A stretch of 64,000 bases of DNA from Plantago major (Eukaryota > Streptophyta > Magnoliopsida > Lamiales > Plantaginaceae), in contig CM048842.1 of NCBI GenBank assembly GCA_026545765.1, forward strand, positions 46,013,431 to 46,077,430. Direction: 5' to 3'. The notes beneath the pieces are model-generated. The model saw only the letters and a program-made list of their open reading frames with translations, did not search any database and was not told the origin of the DNA. The translations under genes and the position numbers were made by a program. How positions within the stretch are numbered: position 1 is the first letter of the stretch; each line of letters begins with the position of its first letter. Positions 32,860 through 43,948 of the stretch are shown in pieces.

Positions 32860-34110
32860 GCTCACCACCGTCTCGGACCTGGTCCTCACCATCACCTCGG
32901 AGTTGGTCTTCACCATCTCCTCGGAGCCGGTCCTCACCGTTGCTTCGGACCTGGTCCTCAACATCGCGTCCGATTTGGTCTTCACCATCTCCTCGGAGCC
33001 GGTCCTCACCGTCGCTTCCGGCCCGGTCCTCACGTCGCTTCGGACTTGGTTCTCACCATCTCCTCGAAGTCGGTACTCACCGTCGCTTCGGACTTGGTTC
33101 TCACCATCTCCTCGAAGTAGGTCTTCACCGTCGCTTCGGACTTGGTTCTCACCATATCCTCGAAGTCGGTCCTCACCGACACTTCGGACTTGGTTCTCAC
33201 CATCTCCTCGAAGTCGGTACTCACCGTCGCTTCGAACTTGGTTCTCACCATCTCCTCGAAGTCGGTCCTCACCGTCGCTTCGGACTTGGTTCTCACCATC
33301 TCCTCGAAGTCGGTCCTCACCGACGCTTCGTACTTGGTTCTCACCATCTCCTCGAAGTCGATACTCACCGTCGCTTCGGACTTGGTTCTAACCATCTCCT
33401 CGAAGTCGGTCCTCACCGTCGCTTCGGACTTGGTTCTCACCATCTCCTCGAAGTCGGTCCTCACCGACGCTTCGGACTTGGTTCTCACCATCTCCTCGAA
33501 GTCGGTACTCACCGTCGCATCGGACTTGGTTCTCACCATCTCCTCGAAGTCATTACTCACCATCGCTTCGGACTTGGTTCTCACCATCTCCTCGAAGTCG
33601 GTCCTCACCGACGCTTCGGACTTGGTTCTCACCATCTCCTCGAAGTCGGTACTCACCGTCGCTTCGGACTTGTTTCTCACCATCTCCTCGAAGTCGGTCC
33701 TCACCGTCGCTTCGGACTTAGTTCTCACCATCTCCTCGAACTCTGTCCTCACCGTCGCTTCGGACTTGGTTCTCACCATCTCCTCGAACTCGGTCCTCAC
33801 CGTCGCTTCGGACTTGGTTCTCACCATCTCCTCGACGTCGGTCCTCACCGTCGCTTCGGACTTGGTTCTCACCATCTCCTCGAAGTCGGTCCTCACCGAT
33901 GCTTCAGACTTGGTTCTCACCATCTCCTCGAAGTCGGTACTCACCGTCGCTTCGGACTTGGTTCTCACCATCTCCTCGAACTCGGTCCTCACTGTCGCTT
34001 CGGACTTGGTTCTTACCATTTCCTCGAACTCTGTCCTCACCGTCGCTTCGTACTTGGTTCTCACCATCTCCTCGGAGTTGGTCCTTACCATCTCCTCGGA
34101 GAAGGTCCTC
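32860..34110. repeat. 48-bp minisatellite inside Gypsy-3, about 26 units
   Basis: The unit starts GTCGCTTCGGACTTGGTTCT and continues with CACCATCTCCTCGAAGTCGG and TCCTCACC. Units differ by a few bases each. The first copies (32860-33040) show a 24-bp half-unit TCGGACCTGGTCCTCACCAT-like, so the 48-bp form is a doubled 24-bp repeat. As 48 is divisible by three and stop codons are rare, long frames stay open on both strands, coding for 16-residue repeats such as FGLGSHHLLEVGPHRR or EEMVRTKSEATVRTDF. I regard these as passive open frames. Confidence 0.95.
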
Positions 34111-34448
34111 GCCAACTCCATAAGCTTAAAGGTAGGAGATACTTTCAAATGTTGGGATTTGTTTATTTCGAATCCCGATCTCCATTTTCACTGGCTTCTC
34201 TTAAAACGGAGAACCGAAAACAATGCTCTGCAGTTTTCGATGAAAAAGTAAGTACTCTAACTTAGCTTGAAATCATCATTTACCATACATTTCATTCATT
34301 CATTCATCATGCACGCACACATCATTTATCAATGCTTCATTTACTACAAGCGTGCATGATTCATCAAGGACATGTTTCCGATTGATAAGGGGGTCCGACA
34401 CCCACGAACTTATATAAGCCCCACCGTCTCTGCATAACACGTACTCTC

Positions 34449-34760
34449 GTCTGTTCGGATGCACTCTTTAGGACCATCCCGAAAAATCGGTTGTCATAAA
34501 AAGATAACACTCCATCCCTCTTACGGATGGATGAGTTATCCACTCACACGGACTATCGTCTGTTCGGATGTCCTCCTTAGGACCATCCTGAAAAACCGGT
34601 TGTCATGAAAAGATAAACACTCTATCCCTCTTACGGATGGATGAGTAATCCACTCACATGAACTCTCAACCGTTTGGACGACCTCTATTGGACCATCCAT
34701 CAACACGTCGTTATGGAGATCACAAGCCATCGTTCTTACTGATGAATAAGTTGTCCAAAG
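34449..34760 (+). repeat. Tandem repeat of about 108 bp in Gypsy-3, 2.5 units
   Basis: Two clear units (34446-34552 and about 34553-34660) share GTCTGTTCGGATG, AGGACCATCC, CGGTTGTCAT and CTCTTACGGATGGATGAG; a third, diverged unit runs to about 34760. Confidence 0.75.
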
Positions 34761-37700
34761 ACATCATATATGAATGTTGATAATTTTTGCGGACACCAAG
34801 TCCAAAGCTTCAAAAGAAAAGTTTACAGGAGCTACAAAGATAGACAAAAAGAAGATATTTTCAAACAAAGCTTCAGACAGCTTCACTCTTTTTGTATGAA
34901 GTAAAGACGGAATTCAAGCATAACGTTGAGTTCTACACATATCCGAAGGACAATACAACAACGTCAACACTCTTCAAAATTACATGTGTTATCTTCGGAG
35001 CAAAATAGTTAGCTAAACTCGGAACTACACAAACATCAAAGTGTTGCTTCCGACTAGAGTTGACAGAGCGACAGTTCTGAACTACAAACAGAGAAGAGGC
35101 TCGGATTAAACATAAACGAAACAGTAGATCCGTATCCTAGCTTCGGACAAGATCTGCAAAGTCTCCAAAAAAAAAAAAAAAAAGTTACTGTAGCTACGGA
35201 CTTACTGTAGCAATCTGAAGTGGCAATCCGTAGAAGCATATCCAAACTGTAGCAAACAAAGAAGGTCCGAACCATAGCAAACTTAGAGTGTTTGCTAGAG
35301 CAAGACTCAGACCAGAAAGGAGTATTATACGTCTCAGATCCAAACTAAAGCACATGGATCCGAACTGAAAATTAGCTTCGGACTGTGAGACTCGGACAAG
35401 AAGCTGCAAGTTTGGACACATAGAAGCTCCTGACAGCACAACCTCCGAGCTTGTTGGCACAGAAAAGCTCCGAATAAAGAAAGCTTGCGCAGAATAGAAA
35501 ATCCAAAATAATAGAACTTCGGAGCAATACAGCTTCGGACAAACACTCACAGAGACACACGGAACTCATACCTCACTCCGGAACAGAGTATGGCGAACTG
35601 AAGCAGTCTCGGAACGAAACTGAACTACGAAGCTGGTATCGAGATGCCCAAGGCGGATGGAACAAATCCAGATTGGAAGGAGTCTTGACTCGGATCGAAA
35701 CAAAAGGTAGCGCCTCAGACTGTGAACTCCTATCATAACAGAGCCGTGCTGCGAACAGATCTAAATCTGTGGCGCTTTAGAGCTAAGGTCACAAAACAGA
35801 GAAAAGGACTCGGATGGAGCAAGCAAAACTCAGATCTGGAGTGCTACCTCGGACTGAACAGAACAGGCAGTCACTAAGAACCACTGCAACAGATCTGAAA
35901 CTAGATTCGGACTGTAGCGCGGCTTCGGACAGAACAACAATGGAACCAAACTACGAGTCAAAATAAAATCATGAGACCGACCAAATCTGTGACTCAGATC
36001 AGATCCATATCAGTTTCTGAGCACAACCTCGAAGCAACAACCCACTTTGTACTGAGATGGAAAATCCGAGACGGGCCGAAGTCACGAAAAAAAAAAAAAA
36101 ATCCCTGGCCACAAGATTTGAAGCAGCAAAGCTCAGAACAAAGCTGAACTTCGGACTGGTGCAGATCCGCAACCAAGAGCTCGAACGGAACTGTAGCAGC
36201 GGATTGGGCTGTGACGAAGCTAGAACCTTTGGACCGACATCGCCAATGGAAAAATGCGAGACAAGAAGCAACTAAACTATAGCTTCGGACTGAACATATC
36301 CGGCACAACACTATTTTAGAACAGCAAGCACTCCAACATTGAGCTCTGTAACAGAACAAAGATTCTGAACTAAAGCTCTGGTGGCAGCAGCTAACAGATC
36401 CGAAACAGTAGCCCCGAACATCGAACAACAGTGATTCAGACGGAGCGACTTCAGACCGGAGTAAAACTCTAAACTACTAGCTCCGACCTCCCCTCCGATG
36501 AACCAATCAATCCGCGGATTTTAAAATATTATTGATTGATCGGAGAAGAAATGGAGGTGAATCAGAATGGAGCTTACTTCAGATTTAGCGGAGCAAGACA
36601 CGACCCAGGACTCCTAAGCTCCGGGCCAACTCACTTACTCCCAATCGCCCGGATTTAGCGCCTTAATACTACAACGTCATAGGGAAGCTGCGGACCGCAC
36701 AACTACACAAGCTCCGAGCCTGATGTCCCATAAAATCTCCGAGCACTCCAAACGAAAAAGAACAAGGATCCGGAACAGAACTCAAATCACGATGCGGAAC
36801 AGAACTCAAATCTTGGATTCGGATGTAAAACACGGATCCGAGCAAGCTTTGATAAAATAAAGCTCCGGATTGAACTGCGGCGACAGGACAAAATCACGCG
36901 CCTGCAGAGCCCGAACAAATCTAGCAACTAGAGCACAACTTGAATTCTTAGACCATGATTGGACAAAGAGCTCGGACTGAGCAAGAGGTGCGCCGTCTCG
37001 GACTGCTACGGTAGCGGCATAAGCATAGCAATCCGCACAACATACAGAACCTGCAAACAGTGAATCAATCGATCCACATCCATGGCAGCCATGGGTACGT
37101 CGCCGTTTCAAGATCAAACCTCGGAACTCGTTTCTTTATCCAACACGCTAAGGAGGATCGGAGGTAATATGTTTACAGAAGCCCAATCGGATCGCTCGGA
37201 GTCCAACAAAACTGATTCCAGAATCCACCTCTGGATACACCAGACGACTCACAAAATCGACTGCTTATGAATCAGAACGGAGCTTGCCTTTGATTTAGCA
37301 GAGCCAAACACGACTAAGAACTCCTAAGATCCGGAACAACTCACGAGCTACTGTACACTTTTCCCTCTCTCTCTCTCTTCACTAACTTGCAGATGGAGAT
37401 TGATTTAAGAAAAACCTCCTGTCAACCTTGATTTTTCGTCCTTCCGACAACATACTCGACTCGGAACTCGAGCCATTCGGACATACAGCAGTAGTGGGAT
37501 GGAACTTGACAGACCCGGATCTCTCTCTTTTGATATGGAGTTCCGGACTATTGCGCTCAAACTCGAACTGAAATTAAGCCTCCGACCAGTCCAAAATTCG
37601 AACTGAAGAAATCCGAATTTGGACTGTAGCAAGCGGCCAGATCTGGACGAGCAGCAGAAGAAGATGGCTAATGTTGATTGTAGAGAGAAAATGCTCAAAA

Positions 37701-38236
37701 TGGAGCTATGGCCACTATAAAGCAACACTAGTCACACTAGTGGAAAGAGAGGAGAGTTCAAGAAGAAAGATATTTTTGTAAAGAAGCAGATGGTTGATTT
37801 TAGAAATGGAGCAGACTGGTGGACGTGTACTATGTCTCTGTCTCTATGGAATTGTTTGCCTTCTCATTCATCCATGGGCCTGACATGGCTTTAATTAGGC
37901 ATGGGCATTCAGTTGCTAGGCTCGGCATAGGAGTATTGGGCTTTGGCAGCACACAGTTCAATTTTTATGTGGGCCAACTTATGTTTGAAATGTACAAACA
38001 CATTATTAAACTTCTGGCACAGTGAATGAACAAATGAAGATGGAGATGTGGAGTGGACTTTGGTGAAGTGAATGGGAGAAATTATATATATTTTTTCCAA
38101 GTTCGGATCCGACATCCGAATGACAAAATCTACAAGCAAAAATCTACCCGGACTTAACTCCTCGGATCCGACATCCGAGCGACAAAATTTTCCTAAGTCC
38201 TAAGCCTTCACGTTTGACCCTATCTCGCTACAAATA
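34761..38236 (+). other. Gypsy-3 3' non-coding region
   Basis: It is full of CGGAC, CTCCGA and GGATCCGA words typical of this element family, with A-runs at about 35167-35184 and 36090-36102. Short frames on both strands are Ser/Cys-rich and match nothing I recognise. It corresponds in position to the 3' region of Gypsy-2 but I could not trace the antisense genes in it. Confidence 0.55.
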
Positions 38237-38293
38237 CCTCTTTTCCTACAGTCCGAGACGGGACGTCTTCCTCTCGGACTGTAAGAAAAGAGG
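38237..38293 (+). other. Hairpin upstream of Gypsy-3 3' LTR
   Basis: Arms 38237-38257 and 38273-38293 pair over 21 bp with a single mismatch around a 15-base loop; the inner stem is TACAGTCCGAG/CTCGGACTGTA-like. A G-run (GAGGGGGGGGAAGAGAGA) follows at once. An equivalent stands at 61862-61917 in Gypsy-2. Confidence 0.78.
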
Positions 38294-38380
38294 GGGGGGA
38301 AGAGAGATAGAGGAAAGACAAGAGGACACGGATAAGGAAAATTTCTCTTCAAAGCTCACAAGATCGATCACACGAAGAAG

Positions 38381-38551
38381 CTCCCCGGACACTATAGTTC
38401 CACAATTATCTTCTACAAAGATACTTGGAAACTAGGGGGACATATGTTGATACAAAAATATGTCCAAGACGTCAAAGACATCCTAAGCTCCCCGGAAACT
38501 ATAGTTCCTCAACTATCTTCTACAAAGATACTTGGAAACTAGGGGGACATA
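38381..38551 (+). repeat. Duplicated pre-LTR block in Gypsy-3
   Basis: CTCCCCGGA...ACTATAGTTCC...ACTAGGGGGACATA occurs at 38381 and again at 38488 (period 107). The first copy is followed by a decayed LTR start (TGTTGATACAAAAATATGTC, 38445 on), the second by the true LTR at 38552. The short purine run AGGGGGA before each LTR start is the likely plus-strand primer. Confidence 0.85.
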
Positions 38552-39397
38552 TGTTGATACGGAAATATGTCCAATCCGTCATAAAGGACCTATGAACGAA
38601 TCCTAAGGCATCCTAAGTCATCCAATGGATCCGAGACAATTTGGTCCGAGCCAACGGTCCGATCCGGGCAGACCAACCATGGTCCGACCCACCTCGAAAT
38701 AAAGGAACGGAGGATTTGGGACCTACTAGGCCCGACCCGGAACCATGGGCCCGACCCACCTTGGTCCGAGCCTCTCTGGGAAAGGAGCATAGTACTAAGT
38801 CAGTACCCTCTCCGACCCAAGGCCTCCGGTCCGGATGATAACTCGGATCCAGCATGACAATCTCACAAGTAACCAAGCAGATAGGCACCAAAGAGTGGGG
38901 TGTCCGAACTACCCCTAAAGCCCAAAGTGGCATGGGCTAAACATCATTATTGGGCTATGGGCCAAATACATGCATTGGTGGCTCAATCCTAGCCTTACAC
39001 ATGGCACAATCCTAGCATGTCCTCCCTTTCTCAAGGGAAACCTATAAATATGGACATATCCTCACAATGCAAAGGAGGTGAAGTCTTCTTCCTAGACTCT
39101 TACCTTCTCAACTATTATACAGAGTAGATCTTCAGTCTCTCTTGAGTAAAGTCTCAGTCCGGTTTGACACTTAGCAAACCGGGTCCTAACCCTCCAAGTC
39201 ACTTGTGCAAGTCCTTATCAACGTAGTGGATCGCCGGTCCTTACGCATCGCCTCTTACCAGTACAACGGTTCTTACGGGCTCTTACTCTTTGGTTCTTAC
39301 AAGCAAGGTGGTTCTTACTCAAAGGTGGTCTAGGTACTTAGAGTGAAGGAAAGCAAGGAAAATTCATTAAGTGTTTGGGAGACTTTTCCCCTCAACA
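38552..39397 (+). repeat. Gypsy-3 3' LTR
   Basis: It matches 31284-32143 with about ten substitutions. It lacks the long C-run: the matching place reads GGTCCTAACCCTCCAAG. It is followed by the target duplication CTATT at 39398-39402. Confidence 0.93.
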
Positions 39398-39652
39398 CTA
39401 TTCTTCAACGACTAAGTTTTCTTTAATTACTCATAATCTATTATTCTTTCATTTGTAGACCTATTAAAGTAGATATATTCAATGTCCATTAATAATTTGT
39501 TACCACAGATATAGGTGTTTTTTTCTTTCAAAAGAAAGAGCCTACACTATCTGATGTATTATACCATTGCCTTAGGGCGATTTATTTTTTATGCTAAGTC
39601 CTTAATAACTCATCATGTTTTAATAGTAATAGTCAACTTTCAGAAATAGGAT

Positions 39653-42117
39653 ATGTCGAAAGTCAGAGCCGTCGTTCAGTTATCATCGGTTGACAAGTCG
39701 ACTAGGATGAGAAGCATTGTTGTTCGCGTACTACAACGTTGGGTTCAACTAGACCGGTTTAAGAAAGATGGACTAGAAGTACTGTTGGTTGACAAAAAGG
39801 TCCGACTATGATAATTTATTTTTAAATTATATTTATTTGCTCTTACTTTGCGTTAAATTTTGTTATACGTTTGCTATTTTTCCTAGGGCACAAGAATTCA
39901 AGCCTCCGTCCCTCCAAGTTTATTTTCGAAGTTTCGAGCTGAATTTGATTATGGTGTCGTTGTCAAAGTATCAAATTTCACAGTTTGTGAGAACAAGCCT
40001 ACTACACAGAAGGCTAGGCTCAAACATTCATATAAGTTGACTATTGGTCAAGCTACAAGGGTAGCCGAGATGCCTGATGACATGGATGTCCCAAAGTATA
40101 ACTTCGAGTTTGTCCCATTTACTGATTTTGAAACATATCCTAATAACATGAGTGGTCCTCCTGAGAACATGAATCCTGCTCACATGTTTGGTAAGAATAT
40201 TTGTATCTAATTGGAAATTATAGAGATGAATGTCTCTTAACGTAATTATATAATGCATTAATTTTCTTGATTTAGTCATAGATAGATACATAACTATTTG
40301 CGTTTGTTTATTAGACGTAATTGGAGTTGTGAATACACCACTCAATGCTGCCCAGCATGTAGATGCTAGGAATGTTTCAAAGATTGATCTCACCATCACT
40401 AATCTGGAGTAAGCGATTCCTATCTTTATCATAAATTTTATAGATTAACATGTGATAACACTATTTTTTATCTATGTCATGCTCGGAGGTAACCATGAAA
40501 TCTGTGTGTTTTGCGATTTAACCTTTAATAATAAAATTTAATAAATCAATTCAAATATGATAACAATCTTTCTACTCTTTTTATCATGTTTAGAGGTCTT
40601 CAACTGGAATGTGTGTTGTGGGGGAACTATGGTGATGAGCTAAAAAAAGTTTGTTGATAGTCGAGTTGAAGGAGACAACCAACCTGTTGTTTTGATTCTT
40701 CAGTTTGCCATGATATCCACTTTCAGAGGTACATTATTAAGTAGTTATGTAGGATGACTAAACAATTCTATACAATCATACAACCACTGTCAACTTATAT
40801 ATGATCATTTATGTACTTACAATGCAGAAAAACATCGAGCTCAAATATGCAAACATGCTACAAGAATGCATATCAACTTGGATTGTCCTGAGGTGAAAGA
40901 GTATTTCAACAGGCATTCGAACAATACACCCACAATAAGTCTTATTGATTTTATCAATTTTATAACTATATTCTTATTAATCGCATGTTATTATCACATT
41001 AATGAAAGGTTTGGTGATGATTCGTTTGTAAGGAGTATAACTCAGAACTCAAATAAAAAAATTGTCAAATCTTGGGAAGCATGGCTAAATCCATCCAATA
41101 CTATGTCTATCTCGGAACTCCTATGTAATGATAAGGTATTTATGCATATTGTGTTTAATAATTATCTAAACAACTTATTTTCATAAAATATCCATGTACT
41201 GATTGTTTTCCCTTTTCGTTTCATAGCCCTGTGTTTACACAATTCTTGCCACAATCGCTGAGTGTACATTTCCGAAAGAAACTTGGTTTTACGAAGGATG
41301 CGGTCACAAGGGATGCACCAAGGGCATTGGAAAAAAAGGCCATGTTGGCCAAATGTGTCGTAAGTGCAACCAAGAAATCAAAACCATTGTTCGCATGTAA
41401 TGTCAACAGTTTATAGTATATAGTCCAAGACTCACCAATTAGGTTCTTAAATTAAAGCATATACTGATTTTCCTATTCCACATAGGTATAACATCAATAT
41501 TAGTGTGTATGACCCATCCGAGCAATTTGCAACATTCATTTTATGGGACAACATAGTTTCTTCACTCATAGGCAAATCTGTTGACGCTGTTTTCAATGAG
41601 ACTGTGGAGGTGAGTTTGAAGTATTTTTTTACAGTATACCAATTAATGTTTTAGTTAAAATGAGACTAAAGAAATAGAATGTTTTATTGCTCAATTATTC
41701 ATTATAATTTGTGTACCAGGATGGTGACGACCCCTATCAGTTGTCAACCCATTTTGATGCCTTGCTTGATAGAAGAGTACTCTTCCGTGTTGACGGACAC
41801 CAAACTCTAATGAATCTGTATATGACACAAATCAAACTGTTGTTGATGTTGTTGATGAAGAAGTTGAAAATAAATTTGTTGTCAAAGCATTCAATGAGGA
41901 TGGAAATGTTATTTCACAGTATATAATAATATTGTAAGTGTGATTGAAGATTCTATAAATTATAGATTGCTGATACTTTCATTTTTTATAAATCAAACTA
42001 ATATACTAATGTTGTATTACAACTAATGTAGGAGGTAATATCTAAACTCCAAGCAAATAACTATGAAACAGAGACGATGCAAATCAAGGGCCTGGTACAT
42101 TTTGTACATGTGTTTTG

Positions 42118-42160
<43 letters not shown>

Positions 42161-42325
42161 AACCAGAAATTATAGAACTGCAAGATAGCTCTGCAACTGA
42201 CAACAATAACATCACTCCTCAAAAAGGTTTGTTGGGTGAAGTATCCACAAAGCGTGCTTTTGACATTGAAGAATATCAGCTCTCGATGACCAAGAAGATA
42301 AAGGTGTTTTCATATACATTTGAGA
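39653..42325 (+). pseudogene. Replication protein A 70-kDa subunit-like (RPA1-like), multi-exon
   Basis: Predicted exons: 39653-39799, 39887-40190, 40315-40408, 40594-40728, 40828-41135, 41227-about 41395, 41486-41609, 41720-about 41930, and a last one near 42160-42325. Exon 1 reads MSKVRAVVQLSSVDKSTRMR; exon 2 begins GTRIQASVPPSLFSKFRAEF, a first OB-fold; exons 3-4 give ARNVSKIDLTITNLEGLQLE and CVLWGNYGDELK, a second OB-fold. An extra A in AAAAAAA near 40647 shifts the frame. Exon 6 holds a CGHKGCTKGIG...CRKCNQE zinc-finger-like part of the C-terminal OB-fold, followed by YNINISVYDPSEQFATFILWDN. The tail has KR and KK basic runs. RPA binds single-stranded DNA; RPA1-like genes are also carried by plant Helitrons, but no helicase or Rep is seen here. 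The first intron starts GTCCG, a weak donor. Confidence 0.75.
42119..42158. repeat. (TA)n microsatellite
   Basis: About 20 uninterrupted TA units within an intron-like part of the RPA1-like pseudogene. Confidence 0.97.
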
Positions 42326-42693
42326 ATTTCACCACAGACATTTTTCGGTGTTTTTATTTTCGATATATATCAGTACTCTGTTTGGTTTAATATTTTGTTT
42401 TTGGGATATCTGATGATACTTTTGAGTTATGTCGCTCTGTTTAAATTCATTTTGTGGTTCTATGGAATAGTTAATAATTAAGCTGAACACATAAATTTAT
42501 TGGAATTTATTAACCTTTTTTGAGACTGCAATATCAATTATTTATTCATATCAAAGCAAATTATTAAACTTTCTTTTCTCAATGTTTTCGAGAGCATGCT
42601 TAGTATCGTATTACATTAAACTTGCACCAGCTACATGACTTAATCTTAGAAAAGCAAACAATGAAAGATCCAAATTTTTCCTCATAATGTGTT

Positions 42694-42950
42694 CTGTGCC
42701 ACCCCACCTGTACCAAAGGTGTTATGTGATGAGCCTGTTCCGTGCCAAATCCTCAGCCACTCCTGCTTGCCTTCGTGCCATTCCTGTGCCACTCCTGTGA
42801 CATTGTGCCATTATTGTGCCAGCCCTATGCCACCGGGCCTATTTGGTGCCATTCCTGTGCCACTGTGCCGTTCTCTTGCCAGTGACACATGCCATCGTGC
42901 CATCCTTGTGCCACTCTCAATGCTCCTGTGCCATTCTTGCACATACTCCA
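42694..42950. repeat. Degenerate GTGCCA-rich repeat
   Basis: About 17 spaced GTGCCA or close words (for example CCTGTGCCA, TTGTGCCATT) with irregular 10-20 bp spacing. It lies directly left of DNA similar to the start of the F-box region (ATGGACTTATGCAGACACTCCC). A frame stays open by composition only. Confidence 0.75.
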
Positions 42951-42954
42951 TGGA

Positions 42955-43245
42955 CTTATGCAGACACTCCCAATAATCGTTCAACAACAAAAATTTAATG
43001 TAACAATTTAAAAACGCAACAAGATGTAATTTGAAAAAATCAAAAACTAAAAGTGACAATGACAACTACATGTTTTATGCATATAAACAATTGAAACTAA
43101 GAGTAAGAGACCCAGTCAACATTCCAGATTGTTAAGTTTACCACTTGATATCAAAAAAAAAATTTGAAGCGTGTTGCACAACATTCTTACATATTCATTG
43201 TACGAATGAAAAAGTGTTAAAGCTTACATTTTATATTCTTCTAAT
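42955..43245 (+). pseudogene. Fragment of a second F-box gene copy (5' part only)
   Basis: Bases 43095-43245 match 28114-28250: ACATTCCAGATTGTTAAGTT, TACCACTTGATATC, TTTGAAGCGTGTTGC, and AATGAAAAAGTG before the intron donor (here GTTAAAGC in place of GGTAAAGC). An A-run has replaced part of the F-box. The rest of the gene is absent: after the first intron start, unrelated AT-rich DNA follows. Confidence 0.75.
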
Positions 43246-43948
43246 ATGACCACAGTTCAAATTTTTTCAGTTCTTATTTTGGTATCGATTAAGATTAACT
43301 CATACGCCAGATATAGTTGAATTTTAATAATAAATAGAAAGGGGGTGTTAAAATAAATTAATCAAGAAAATAAGGTAATTCAATTTATGTGAAATACGTT
43401 GATATGGTGTTGATCCGTAGTCCTTCTTCATTCAATATTATATCATTGATTGTTTATTTATTTAACTATAGAAAATGTAAAAATAGCGTTCTACGGTTGT
43501 CAACCTGTTAATTAGTAACTGGCACATGTTTTTTTCAAAAACTCTTACATGCAAGAGGTTCGGTCACGGGTGAGCCCATATAATATAATTAGCTTATTCA
43601 AAAATAAAAAATGTTTTTCTCTTTTAAAAATTATCTCTCAAACGAAACTAAAATAAAATACAAAATTACACACAATCAATAGGGTTGTTCCAAACAAACC
43701 CTGCGGTGGTATGTGGTCAACCCACAACACAAAAAAGAAAAAAATTATACAAACTTAATTAAACATATTACGGTTGTTTTTTTCCAACCCACCGGTTCCC
43801 AACAATCCCGCGGTGGTATGCGTCACACCACTAAGGACACAAAAATTATTATTTTACAAACATAATTTCACATGCATGGTATGGTTATGTTTTTTTTTTT
43901 AACTTTTACATGCAAGAGGTTCGATCACGGGTGAGCTCATATAATATA

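Larger units (their letters stand above)
31284..39397 (+). mobile_element. Gypsy-3: non-autonomous Ty3/gypsy element, 8.1 kb
   Basis: LTRs lie at 31284-32143 and 38552-39397, flanked by the exact duplication CTATT (31279-31283 and 39398-39402). Inside are a primer site, a gag N-terminus related to Gypsy-2, a decayed remnant of the gag capsid part, a 48-bp minisatellite of about 26 units, and about 4.3 kb of non-coding sequence. No protease, polymerase or integrase is present. The LTRs differ at about ten sites, so the element moved recently and must have used proteins made elsewhere. Confidence 0.92.

Noticed and set aside
32772..34265. Long open frames of 370-500 codons on both strands in the minisatellite
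   Set aside because: They follow from a stop-poor 48-bp unit whose length is divisible by three; no homology and no independent start context.
34265..34330. CATT-rich run (TTCATTCATTCATTCATCATG) as an origin or regulatory array
   Set aside because: Short simple repeat in the non-coding part of Gypsy-3; nothing supports a function.
35000..38200. Decayed antisense genes in the Gypsy-3 3' region
   Set aside because: The minus-strand frames (for example 35194-35550, 35994-36428) do not match the Gypsy-2 antisense proteins.
42689..43065. Cysteine/proline-rich frame in the GTGCCA repeat
   Set aside because: Produced by the repeat itself; no matching start or family.
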